NCBI GenBank assembly: GCA_016793585.1
Contig: JAEUJR010000381.1
Coordinates: 1-11,042, forward strand
DNA from: Archangium sp.
GTDB taxonomy: Bacteria; Myxococcota; Myxococcia; Myxococcales; Myxococcaceae
Length of the DNA stretch: 11,042 nt
Direction of reading: 5' to 3'
Shown here: positions 1 through 6,857 of the stretch, piece by piece
Layout of the letters: each line of letters begins with the position of its first letter
How positions within the stretch are numbered: position 1 is the first letter of the stretch
Position numbers and translations under genes: made by a program
Notes under the pieces: generated by a model
The model's database searches: none
The model's input: only the letters and a program-made list of their open reading frames with translations
What the model was told of the DNA's origin: nothing

Positions 1-1
1 T

Positions 2-1345
2 GCGCTCTCGCAGTGGCTGCTGTGGAAGGCCGGCGTCGTCGGCGACCTGCGCGGCTCGTACGTGCTCTCGGGCGAGTCGTCGTCGGAGCGCGCCTTCGAT
101 GCGCCGCTCGCCGTCTGGGCCTCACGCGTGAAACCCGACGCGGAACGACCGCTCGCGTATTCGCTCGTGCGCTTCGATGGTTCGTTTGGAGACACGATTC
201 AGGTGCTCGTCGCCGTCTCTGATGACGTCGAGCTCTCGACGCTCGCCAAGGCCGTGCACGCTGGTGACGAGGTGACGCTCACCGGCCGGTTCCGCACGCC
301 GCTCTCGAGCGCCGTGGTGTTCGTCGATGACGACGACGCGCGCGTGCGCCAGCTGCCGCTCACGGTGAAACCCGACGGCTCGTTCTCGACGACGGTGAAG
401 GCCGCCACGAAGCCTGGCCGCCGCTTCGTCGAGCTCGCGTACGTGCCGGTGCCCGACGCGCCGGGCGTGCAGCCGTGGCGGCACAGCGCTGCGCTCATTC
501 CCCTCTACGTCGACGTGCCCGAGCCTCCGCAGCCCGACGCCGCCATTCGTGCACCCAAGCCGAACCCGGCAGACACCGCGACGTGGCCGGGAGAAGTCGC
601 CGCCCGCTACAACCAGCGCCGTCTCGAGCTCTCGCTGCCGCCGATGGAGCAGTCCGATGGGCTCGAGCAGCTCGCGCGCGCCTACGCCACGCAGCAGGTG
701 GAGCGCCCCGAGACGCCACCCGACGCTGCGCTTCCCCAACGCGTCTCGAAGCTCGGCCTCGTCTCGCACGACGTCTCGCAGCACCGCGGCCGCTCGGAGT
801 TCATCGACGAGCTCGTGCGCACCAACCTGCAGCGCCCTGGCTTTCGCGCCGACCTGCTCGCGCCCGGCCGCCTCGCGTTCGGCTTCGGCCTCGCTCCCCT
901 GGAAGACGGCGAGTGGGAGTCGTCAGCCGTCATCGCCGCCATCACGCCGAAGCTCGACCCCGCGGTCGAGAACGCCGCGCTGCTCGAACGGCTGCAGGCG
1001 CTGCGCAAGGCCAAAGGGCTGCCTGCGCTCGTCACGCTCCCCGTCTTGTCGAGCGCGGTGCAGCAGCTCATCGAGGCGTCGTGCAGCTCGGGAGAGCCGC
1101 TCAGCACGCTCGAGCCCGTGCTCAAGGCGCTCGAAGGGCAGAGCTATGGCGGCTCGGTGAAGGGCGCGACGGTGGTGGGCTCGTGGATTCGCGCCGACTC
1201 GTTCGCCTCGGCGTTCCCCGACGCGGTGGAGTCAGCCGCCACGCACGTCGCCATCGGCTCGTGTCAGTTCGCGAAGGGCCCGTCGGCCGGGCGCCACCTC
1301 GTGGGCGTCGTGCAGGGCACGCTCGTTCAGGGCAAGAAACGCTGA
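2..1345 (+). CDS. CAP/SCP-domain protein with Ig-like segment, 5'-partial
   Basis: The frame is open from the first complete codon of the window, so the true start and any signal peptide lie upstream; the internal GTG at 62 is only the first in-window start codon. 447 residues are visible. Visible residues about 80-140 look like an Ig/transthyretin-type beta segment (TLTGRF, then KPDGSFSTTV). Residues about 195-300 match the CAP/SCP/PR-1 pattern common in bacterial secreted proteins: an opening helix YNQRRLELSLPPM, a second helix LEQLARAYATQQ, SHDVSQH, then RPGFRADLL followed by FGFGLA. The usual CAP motif is SPGHRANLL, so the His that helps form the cleft is Phe here, which suggests binding rather than catalysis. 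From about residue 323 the phrase LLERLQALRKAKGLPALVT restarts a similar helix pattern, possibly a second degenerate CAP unit. Probably an exported or envelope protein of unknown ligand. The CAP call is moderately secure; function is not established. Confidence 0.72.
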   Translation, partial: ALSQWLLWKAGVVGDLRGSYVLSGESSSERAFDAPLAVWASRVKPDAERPLAYSLVRFDGSFGDTIQVLVAVSDDVELSTLAKAVHAGDEVTLTGRFRTPLSSAVVFVDDDDARVRQLPLTVKPDGSFSTTVKAATKPGRRFVELAYVPVPDAPGVQPWRHSAALIPLYVDVPEPPQPDAAIRAPKPNPADTATWPGEVAARYNQRRLELSLPPMEQSDGLEQLARAYATQQVERPETPPDAALPQRVSKLGLVSHDVSQHRGRSEFIDELVRTNLQRPGFRADLLAPGRLAFGFGLAPLEDGEWESSAVIAAITPKLDPAVENAALLERLQALRKAKGLPALVTLPVLSSAVQQLIEASCSSGEPLSTLEPVLKALEGQSYGGSVKGATVVGSWIRADSFASAFPDAVESAATHVAIGSCQFAKGPSAGRHLVGVVQGTLVQGKKR

Positions 1346-1364
1346 GCGGTCGGCCGCGCCCGCG

Positions 1365-1370
1365 TGCTAT
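1365..1370 (+). promoter_or_regulatory. Possible extended -10 element (TGCTAT) upstream of the 139-aa gene
   Basis: The sequence CGCGTGCTATCCA lies in the 74-base gap after the CAP gene, about 50 bases before the ATG at 1420. The same TGCTAT core precedes the collar-protein gene at 6101. TG followed by a TAT-like hexamer resembles an extended -10. No good -35 is visible, so this is a weak assignment based on position and recurrence. Confidence 0.3.
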
Positions 1371-1419
1371 CCACCCCAACCTCTGCGGGCCTCCATCGCC
1401 CGCGTCATCAGGAGTTGCC

Positions 1420-1839
1420 ATGTCCCTCGAGAAGACCTGCCGCGAGTTCATCTCCAGCCTGCTCGGCCACAAGACCCGTCACACGCTGTGCCTCAACATC
1501 GCCGAGCCCAGCGTGAAGGCCGACGACATCGCCATGGCGGCCATCACCGAGGCGGGCAAGTTCAAGCCGACGCACGTGCACGAGCCCGTCGCGAAGGACT
1601 TCGGCGCGATGCTCGAGGACATCTCGGGCAAGGCGCTGGTGGTGTCGTTCGACGACCTCGACAAGCACCCCAAGTGCATCGACGTGCTCGCGGCGCACGT
1701 GCGCAAGCCGCACCCCGGTGGCGTGCTCGTCGTCGTCAGCAAGGCGTGGAACTCGGACAACACCGAGAAGGAGCGCGAGCTGCGCAAGCACTGCCTCTTC
1801 TTCCAGCAGAACCTCGCGGTGCCGCCCAAGCAGAAGTGA
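1420..1839 (+). CDS. Conserved-looking 139-aa protein of unknown function
   Basis: I do not recognise this protein. The ATG at 1420 is supported by AGGAG at 1410-1414, five bases upstream. The frame extends further upstream only as a shadow across the CAP gene. The product is soluble and mixed alpha/beta, with no signal peptide or membrane segment. Residues 71-81 (KALVVSFDDLD) look like a hydrophobic strand ending in acidic residues, as in a Walker B strand, and 101-111 (GVLVVVSKAWN) like a following strand such as an AAA+ sensor region. No Walker A P-loop (GxxxxGK[ST]) is present, so ATPase activity is not supported. There are four cysteines (7, 24, 86, 125). The C-terminus is basic and Glu/Lys-rich. 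The next gene starts 13 bases after its stop, so the two are probably co-transcribed. It could be a small regulator or a nucleotide-independent relic of a P-loop fold; both ideas are inference. Confidence 0.75.
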   Translation: MSLEKTCREFISSLLGHKTRHTLCLNIAEPSVKADDIAMAAITEAGKFKPTHVHEPVAKDFGAMLEDISGKALVVSFDDLDKHPKCIDVLAAHVRKPHPGGVLVVVSKAWNSDNTEKERELRKHCLFFQQNLAVPPKQK

Positions 1840-1852
1840 CGCAAGGCCGCCC

Positions 1853-2956
1853 GTGAGCGAGGCGCGCGACGAGACGAAAGAGGCCGCGATTCGCCGCGAG
1901 CCAGACGACGATGGGCTGCGGCTCGCCTACGTCGACTGGCTGCAGCAGCAGGGCAACGCGCGCGGCGAGCTGGGCATGCTGCAGTACCTGCTCGAGCAGA
2001 AGAAGCTGCCCGTCGCCAGGCGCTCGCACAAAGCGCCCATCGGAGGCCGCGGCGACCTCGAGCAGCGTGAACGTGAGCTGCTCGAGAGGCACGACGAGCT
2101 GTCGCTCGAGCTCGACGCCGACGTGCACTGGCGCCTGGGCTTCATCGACCGCGTGAAGGTGCACGTCGACGAGGTCGAGTCACTCCAGGAGACGTTGGCC
2201 GCGCTCTTCGCGCACCCCTCGGCGCGGTTGCTGCGCACGCTCGAGCTCGAGGCCGGGTTCGAGGGCAGCCTCGACGACGCCATCTCCGAGCTGCTCGAGC
2301 TCGAGCGGCCAGAGAGCCTGCGCTGCTTTCACCTGCTCGCGGCCGAGTTGGTGGAGCACGACCCCGAGTTCCCCGCGGATGGCGCGTGGCCGGTGGTGCA
2401 GGCGTTGAACGACCTCATCGACGCGGTGCCGACGCTGGAGGGGCTGCGGGTGCGCGGCCGGCTGCCCGAGGTCGAGGCGTGGCCGAACACGCTGCGCTCG
2501 CTCGCCATCGAGACGACGCTGCTCTCGCCGAATCAGCTCGAGCCGCTGCTGCGCTCGGCCAGGCCCAACCTGCAGTCGCTCGAGCTCTGGTTCGGCAAGA
2601 GCTCCATCGGGTTGCCCGAGCTTCAGCCGATTCTCTCGGGGCGCGTCGGGAAGCTCAGGCGCCTGGGCCTGATGAACACCGAGCTCAGCGACCTGCTGGT
2701 TCCTGCCCTGGCGAAGTCTCCGCTGCTCAAGCAGCTCGAGTGGCTCTCGCTCGCGTACGGCACGCTGACCGACGCGGGTGGGCAGGCCATCGTCGATGCC
2801 GCGAGCTGGTTCGACGACGTGGCGACGCTCGACGTGAGCGCGAACTTCCTGAGCGGCGACGTCGCCGAGGCCGTCTCGGCGGTCTGCCAGACCGTGGTGC
2901 TCGGCGAACAACGCGACGAGAGCTGGGGCGTCGAGCCGGCGTTCATCGAACGGTGA
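1853..2956 (+). CDS. TIGR02996 domain plus leucine-rich-repeat protein
   Basis: A 367-residue cytoplasmic protein. I chose the GTG at 1853 because AAGG at 1843-1846 sits six bases upstream, and because the first recognisable domain begins almost at once; the frame upstream only overlaps the previous gene. Residues about 8-40 carry the TIGR02996 (repeat-companion) signature: AAIRREPDDDGLRLAYVDWL, then QQGNARGE. This short domain is known from Myxococcota and Planctomycetes, typically in front of repeat domains. Residues about 120-350 contain irregular leucine-rich strands of ribonuclease-inhibitor style: LLRTLELEA (126-134), LEGLRV (195-200), LRSLAIE (214-220), LQSLELW (240-246), LRRLGLMN (268-275), LEWLSLAYG (295-303) and VATLDVSAN (323-331). 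There is no signal peptide. LRR proteins of this kind usually bind partner proteins; the partner is unknown. It probably shares an mRNA with the 139-aa gene just upstream. Domain identity is fairly secure; biological role is unknown. Confidence 0.85.
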   Translation: MSEARDETKEAAIRREPDDDGLRLAYVDWLQQQGNARGELGMLQYLLEQKKLPVARRSHKAPIGGRGDLEQRERELLERHDELSLELDADVHWRLGFIDRVKVHVDEVESLQETLAALFAHPSARLLRTLELEAGFEGSLDDAISELLELERPESLRCFHLLAAELVEHDPEFPADGAWPVVQALNDLIDAVPTLEGLRVRGRLPEVEAWPNTLRSLAIETTLLSPNQLEPLLRSARPNLQSLELWFGKSSIGLPELQPILSGRVGKLRRLGLMNTELSDLLVPALAKSPLLKQLEWLSLAYGTLTDAGGQAIVDAASWFDDVATLDVSANFLSGDVAEAVSAVCQTVVLGEQRDESWGVEPAFIER

Positions 2957-3275
2957 CGTGAAGACCGAACCGTCGTCATCGTGCTGGTCATGGGGCTGTG
3001 CCTCGTCGGCAACTGCCTGAGCCTGGGCTGGCAGCGGCTTCGGAGGACTCGTCGGCCCCATGAACGACACCCGCCGATGACCAGGAGCGAAGTGCCGCCC
3101 GGCACCAGTGCAGGGCGACTCGTTCATGACGGTCTCGGGCGTCGGCTCGGCAGATGATCGCTTTCAGCCTCCGAGATGGCGCGCATCGCGTGTCGGGGGC
3201 AAGCGCTCGCGATGGGTGGCTCGACGGTCTGCATGGTCGCCTGCACGCCGGAGTGAGGTTCGAGTAGAACGCCGC
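2957..3275 (+). other. 319-base intergenic stretch, no convincing gene
   Basis: It lies between the LRR gene and the mosaic lipoprotein gene. One short frame (GTG 2981 or ATG 2990 to the stop at 3155-3157, about 55-58 codons) begins with a hydrophobic run, VLVMGLCLVGNCLSLGW, followed by Arg-rich sequence. It has no ribosome binding site and simply continues the frame of the LRR gene past its stop, so I do not call it a gene. A direct repeat CTCGTCGGC occurs near 3002 and 3047. No clear terminator hairpin with a T-tract was found. The promoter of the downstream lipoprotein probably lies at its right end. Confidence 0.5.
3265..3270 (+). promoter_or_regulatory. Possible -10 hexamer (TAGAAC) directly before a leaderless-type start
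   Basis: TAGAAC matches four of six positions of the TATAAT consensus and ends five bases before the ATG at 3276. That spacing would put the transcription start at or next to the A of the ATG. No Shine-Dalgarno sequence stands at the usual distance: the purine-rich GAGTGAGG at 3251-3258 is 17 bases from the ATG. The hexamer overlaps a small inverted repeat, GTTC-GAGTA-GAAC (3258-3270). The -35 is not obvious, so confidence is low. Confidence 0.3.
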
Positions 3276-6083
3276 ATGCGTTCAGCTCTGTGGCCCGTTC
3301 TGGTGTTCGTGCTGTCGTGTTCTCCGCCCCCGGTGTCGACGCCGTGCGGGCCCTCCTCGTGCGCAGGGTGCTGCGACTCGAGCGGAACCTGTCAGGCGGG
3401 AGTGACTGAGCTGCAGTGTGGCGAGCGTGGCGTCGCGTGCCGTCGATGTGACTCGACGAGCACGTGCGTGATTGGCGTCTGCACCTTCGCGAGTGGAACA
3501 GGCGGAGGATTCGCGACGGCTGGTGGCTCTGCGACCGCTGGTGGCTCTGCGACGGCTGGTGGATCCGCGACCGCTGGTGGCTCTGCGACCGCTGGTGGCT
3601 CTGCGACCGCTGGTGGCTCTGCGACCGCTGGTGGATCCGCGACCGCTGGTGGCTCTGGATCCGCGACCGCTGGTGGCTCTGCGACGGCTGGTGGCTCTGC
3701 GACCGCTGGTGGCTCTGCGACCGCTGGTGGCTCAGCGACTGCCGGTGGATTCGCGACCGCCGGTGGATTCGCGACGGCTGGTGGATCCGCGACTGCCGGT
3801 GGGTCGGCCGGAGGTGCTGCAGGCGGGTCTGCGTGCGCCTGCGACGCAGGCTGCTGTGATCAGTCAGGCTGCTGTGATCAGTCAGGCGCCTGCGTCACAA
3901 CCTCGGGACCGCTCACCTACCGCGTCTCGGGCCCCACGCCCGTCACCTATCAACCACTCGTCGGAGGTCTCGTTCTCAGCGGCTCGAGCAGCACGCCCAT
4001 TCCGCTCCCCTTCGACTTCGACTTCTACGGCCAGCCGGTGCGAGAGGTCGCGCTCTCGAAGAACGGCTACCTGATCATGGGCGGCACGGGAACGGACACG
4101 GCGGTCAACCAGGGCCTTCCCCACAACAGCACCTTCGCACCGGCAGCGCTCGTCGCTCCCTGGTGGGACTCGGTCGGAACCACCAGCGCCCCGACGCAGT
4201 TCCTCTGGCAGGTCTCGGGCGTGACCCCGTCGCGCAAGGTCACCTTCGAGTGGCGCGATGTGCCGCTGCCCAGCTCGACCTCCCGCGTGAGCATGCAGGT
4301 CACGCTCTTCGAGAGCACCGGTGTCATTCGATTCACCTATGGCGCGGCGCTGCCCGGCACCGTCTCGGGCACCATCGGCATTCAACGTGCGCCCGGAGAC
4401 GGCCTCGCCGCGCTCTCGTGCGCCACCACCGGAGCCTGCACCCAGGCGAGCTGGCCCACGAGCCAGTTCATCGAGTTCGCCCCGCGCTTTCAGACGAACG
4501 CGACCTGCGGGTCGACGACCTCGTCATGCACGCGCTGCAGCGCCGGGCAGTGGTGCCGCGCGGGCCAGTGCGAACAGCAGCCCTGCAACTTCCTGACGTG
4601 CGACGGCTGCTGCTTCAACTCGGTGTGTTACCCGCCGACGGGCCAGAGCACCGCGGTCTGCGGCGTGAACGGCGCCATCTGCGACGCCTGCCCCTCGGGC
4701 GCGAGCTGCCTCGGAGGCGTCTGCACCGGCACCAGCTTCTGCGACGAACGAACCTGTGCCGACGGCTGCTGCTCGAACGCCACGACGTGTGTACGTCACC
4801 CGGGTCAGGCCGCGCAGACCTGCGGCACGGGCGGCTCGGCCTGTCGCGCGTGCACGGCGGGCGACACCTGCCAGGGCGGTCAATGCGTGCCACCGTCTTC
4901 GTGCCTCGTCATCTCGGAAGAGACCATCGACTTCGGCAACGTCGCGCCCGGCTGCCGCTCGCTCACGCGCACCGTTCGCATCACCAACACCTGCTTCAAC
5001 ACCTACACAGTCAGCAGCCTCACGCTCACGCCGAGCCCGGAGTTCCAGTTGGGCGCGCTCCCGGCGTTGCCGCTCTCCGTCGGCCTCGGGCTCACCGCGT
5101 CGTTCACCGTCAGCTATCGCCCGGTGAACCTCGGCCCCGACTCCGCCACGCTGAGCATCGTGTCGAGCAGCGGGACGCAGACCATTCCGCTCAGCGGCGT
5201 CGGTGGCTCGGGCGTGAACGTCGCGGGGTTCACCGTGCCTTCGAAGACCGACGTGCTGCTGGTGCTCGACAACTCGTGCAGCATGTCTGACAAGCAGCAG
5301 GCCATCGCGGCGAACCCGGCCGCCCTCTTCGGCTTCGCCTTCGACGCGGGCGTCGACTTCCACTTCGGCATCGCCACCACCGACGAGCCCGACCTGGGGG
5401 CGCTGCGGGTCGACACCACCAGCAACACCGCCTTCCTCACCCAGCGCACCCTGCCCTTCCGAACGAGGTTCTCGAGCCTCGTCGGGCTCGTCGGCATCGC
5501 CGGTGGCCCCGTCGAAGCCGGGCTCGCGTCGGCCTCGCTCGCCTTGCGCGCTCCGCAGGTGGTGCAGACGCCGAACACCGGGTTTCTTCGGCACGACGCG
5601 GCGCTCTCGGTGTGGTTCGTCACCGACGCGCCTGATCAATCGCTGCTGCCCGCGACGCACTACCTCGACCTGCTGCGACGCGTGAAAGCCGACCCGAACA
5701 AGTTCAGCGCACACGGCGTGCTGGCCACGCTGCCTGTGGAGCCCTCGGGCTGCGTGTATGACGGCGCGGCCGACACCTCGCGCTACGCGGCGGTCATCAC
5801 GCCGGGCAACGGCGTGCTCGACGAGATCTGCACGAGCCAGTGGGCCAGCACGCTCCAGCACGTCGGCGCTCCGCTGTTCGGCCGTCGAGAGACGTGGTTC
5901 CTGCAGACCGCCGTCGACCCGCTGGTGCCCGTCACCGTCGCCATCGACGGCGTGACGATTGCCCAGAGCGCGCAGACCTGGTCGTTCGACACGGTTCAGA
6001 ACGCGGTGCGCTTCACCCCGGCCACGGCGCCGCGGCCGCGCCAGCAGCTCGTCATCACCAGCTCGGCGGCCTGCCTGCCCTGA
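3276..6083 (+). CDS. Mosaic surface lipoprotein: Cys-rich modules, ATAGGS linker, nidogen-like, ASH/anchor-D and VWA domains
   Basis: 935 residues. The ATG at 3276 is chosen because it starts a lipoprotein signal, MRSALWPVLVFVLSC, with lipobox VLSC and Cys15 as the probable lipidated residue; earlier in-frame starts would bury it. A Cys-rich module (C24-C69, pattern C-x4-C-x2-CC ... C-x5-C-x4-C) is followed by the Ala-Thr-Ala-Gly-Gly-Ser linker (80-177), a short CC-rich knot (187-206) and a beta-rich domain (about 214-402) with IPLPFDFDFYG, SKNGYLIMG and APWWDS, resembling nidogen-like (NIDO) extracellular domains. Two more Cys-rich modules follow (437-483, 489-537). An ASH/choice-of-anchor-D Ig-like domain spans about 545-645 (TIDFGNVAPG ... 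TIPLSGVG). A VWA-like domain spans about 658-875, with the metal-site motif DNSCSM (D665, S667, S669, i.e. DxSxS) and WFVTDAPD around D784. It is likely anchored at the outer membrane and binds ligands or partners through VWA. It is probably followed in the same transcript by the collar gene 60 bases downstream. Confidence 0.88.
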   Translation: MRSALWPVLVFVLSCSPPPVSTPCGPSSCAGCCDSSGTCQAGVTELQCGERGVACRRCDSTSTCVIGVCTFASGTGGGFATAGGSATAGGSATAGGSATAGGSATAGGSATAGGSATAGGSATAGGSGSATAGGSATAGGSATAGGSATAGGSATAGGFATAGGFATAGGSATAGGSAGGAAGGSACACDAGCCDQSGCCDQSGACVTTSGPLTYRVSGPTPVTYQPLVGGLVLSGSSSTPIPLPFDFDFYGQPVREVALSKNGYLIMGGTGTDTAVNQGLPHNSTFAPAALVAPWWDSVGTTSAPTQFLWQVSGVTPSRKVTFEWRDVPLPSSTSRVSMQVTLFESTGVIRFTYGAALPGTVSGTIGIQRAPGDGLAALSCATTGACTQASWPTSQFIEFAPRFQTNATCGSTTSSCTRCSAGQWCRAGQCEQQPCNFLTCDGCCFNSVCYPPTGQSTAVCGVNGAICDACPSGASCLGGVCTGTSFCDERTCADGCCSNATTCVRHPGQAAQTCGTGGSACRACTAGDTCQGGQCVPPSSCLVISEETIDFGNVAPGCRSLTRTVRITNTCFNTYTVSSLTLTPSPEFQLGALPALPLSVGLGLTASFTVSYRPVNLGPDSATLSIVSSSGTQTIPLSGVGGSGVNVAGFTVPSKTDVLLVLDNSCSMSDKQQAIAANPAALFGFAFDAGVDFHFGIATTDEPDLGALRVDTTSNTAFLTQRTLPFRTRFSSLVGLVGIAGGPVEAGLASASLALRAPQVVQTPNTGFLRHDAALSVWFVTDAPDQSLLPATHYLDLLRRVKADPNKFSAHGVLATLPVEPSGCVYDGAADTSRYAAVITPGNGVLDEICTSQWASTLQHVGAPLFGRRETWFLQTAVDPLVPVTVAIDGVTIAQSAQTWSFDTVQNAVRFTPATAPRPRQQLVITSSAACLP
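3513..3806 (+). repeat. 16-copy 18-base tandem repeat encoding ATAGGS
   Basis: Sixteen in-frame units of the type GCGACCGCTGGTGGCTCT run head to tail, interrupted once by a six-base GGATCC insert (Gly-Ser) after unit eight. Units differ mainly at synonymous positions (ACC/ACG/ACT, GCT/GCC, TCT/TCC/TCA/TCG). Units 13 and 14 encode Phe instead of Ser. The product is a flexible linker in the lipoprotein at residues 80-177. T-ending codons (GCT, GGT, TCT) dominate here, unlike the GC-ending codons of the flanks. Eighteen bases is a multiple of three, so copy number can change without shifting the frame. Confidence 0.97.
3850..3885 (+). repeat. Perfect 18-base tandem duplication encoding a doubled CCDQSG motif
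   Basis: GCTGCTGTGATCAGTCAG occurs twice without a mismatch at 3850-3867 and 3868-3885. It gives a doubled Cys-Cys-Asp-Gln-Ser-Gly in the lipoprotein (residues about 193-204). Complete identity suggests a recent duplication by slippage. Each copy contains the palindrome TGATCA. Confidence 0.95.
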
Positions 6084-6100
6084 CGAACCCACGCATTCGC

Positions 6101-6110
6101 TGCTATTGAT
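6101..6110 (+). promoter_or_regulatory. Possible promoter -10 region (TGCTATTGAT) before the collar gene
   Basis: It lies in the 60-base gap between the lipoprotein stop and the collar-protein ATG, and shares the core TGCTAT with 1365-1370. A CTGACG at 6080-6085 could act as a -35 (four of six matches to TTGACA) at 15-18 bases depending on the hexamer chosen. It overlaps the upstream stop codon. If real, the collar gene has its own promoter besides read-through from the lipoprotein gene. Low confidence. Confidence 0.28.
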
Positions 6111-6143
6111 GGGGCTCCCCGCTGCCCCCGCAGAGGTCCCGAC

Positions 6144-6851
6144 ATGTCGCAAGACCTTCACGTTCACGTGAGCGTTCGCCGCTCGACGCTCGTCGCCTTC
6201 GCCACCGGAGCGCTGCTCACCGTCGCGCTCACGGCCGGCCTGTCGTGGGCCGCGCCTGCGCAGCTGTGCGCCAAGGGCCTCTTCTGCTTCGCGCCCGACA
6301 CGCCAGCGCACGCGGGCGAGGTGAACGGAAACTTCGCGGCGGTGGCCGTGGGCGTCGGCTCCATCATCGCGCACACCACCAACCTCGCCGGCAGTGAGAC
6401 GGTGGCCGAAATGCAGGCCCGGGGGTTCGCGCTGTGCGACGGCACCACCGCCGCGGCGCAGGGCATCACCGACGCCATCATCACCGGCGCGACGCCCAAC
6501 CTGAACGGTGGCCGCTTTCTCCGCGGCGGCGCCACCGGCCAGAGCGGCACCCTCGAAGACGACGCCACCTCGCTCAACGGCCTCACGCTGAACGACCCTG
6601 GCCACGACCACCTGACGATGACGACGGACAACTGCAACAACACCAACGGCGCCTTCACCGTGGGCGGCAGCACGTTTCGCAACATCGCGCTCAACGGCAG
6701 CAAGCGCGCCCTGTTCTGGGACTCGAACCAGACCTGCAACTCGGGCCACTACACGACGGCCGGCTCGGGCACGGGCATCACCCTGGGCGGCGGCGATGCC
6801 GAGACGCGCCCCGCCAACATGCGCGTGGTGTGGATGATGCGCGTGCGCTGA
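6144..6851 (+). CDS. Secreted protein with phage-tail-collar-like domain
   Basis: 235 residues. The ATG at 6144 has AGAGG at 6132-6136, seven bases upstream. The N-terminus has basic R12-R13, a hydrophobic stretch 15-33 and a signal-peptidase-like site after A37-P38-A39, so the protein is probably exported to the periplasm or outside. Residues 59-64 (EVNGNF) match the N-x-N-F motif that often precedes tail-fibre-type modules. The remainder follows the phage tail collar / tail-fibre tip pattern: VGSIIAH (71-77), GFALCDG (94-100), TPNLNGGRFLRGG (117-129), DPGHDH (151-156) and the ending ETRPANMRVVWMMRV (220-234), which matches the family's ETRPxN closing motif. No phage structural, lysis or integrase gene is nearby, so this looks like a domesticated fold used as a surface or secreted binding protein. 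The partner could be the VWA lipoprotein encoded just upstream (inference). It ends 6 bases from the convergent SDR gene. Confidence 0.83.
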   Translation: MSQDLHVHVSVRRSTLVAFATGALLTVALTAGLSWAAPAQLCAKGLFCFAPDTPAHAGEVNGNFAAVAVGVGSIIAHTTNLAGSETVAEMQARGFALCDGTTAAAQGITDAIITGATPNLNGGRFLRGGATGQSGTLEDDATSLNGLTLNDPGHDHLTMTTDNCNNTNGAFTVGGSTFRNIALNGSKRALFWDSNQTCNSGHYTTAGSGTGITLGGGDAETRPANMRVVWMMRVR

Positions 6852-6857
6852 GGCGCG

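Noticed and set aside
2180..3127. 315-codon open frame on the minus strand
   Set aside because: Antisense to the LRR gene; composition is shadow-like and no motif is visible.
2981..3157. Small open frame with a hydrophobic N-terminal run
   Set aside because: No ribosome binding site, and it only continues the frame of the LRR gene past its stop; it may be decayed or chance.
3108..3275. Longer N-terminus of the mosaic lipoprotein starting at 3108
   Set aside because: The extension is Arg-rich and would place the lipoprotein signal 56 residues into the protein.
3513..3806. CRISPR-like regular repeats
   Set aside because: The units are contiguous with no spacers, and in frame within a protein.
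3464..4074. Two further plus-strand frames through the 18-base array (WWLCDR-type and LVALRP-type repeats)
   Set aside because: An 18-base repeat without stops stays open in every forward frame. Only the ATAGGS frame links to a signal peptide and to known domains, and only it shows silent-site variation.
4524..6749. 741-codon open frame on the minus strand
   Set aside because: It lies antisense to the VWA lipoprotein and collar genes, is Arg/Ala/Gly-rich without domains, and is the usual by-product of strong third-position GC on the sense strand.
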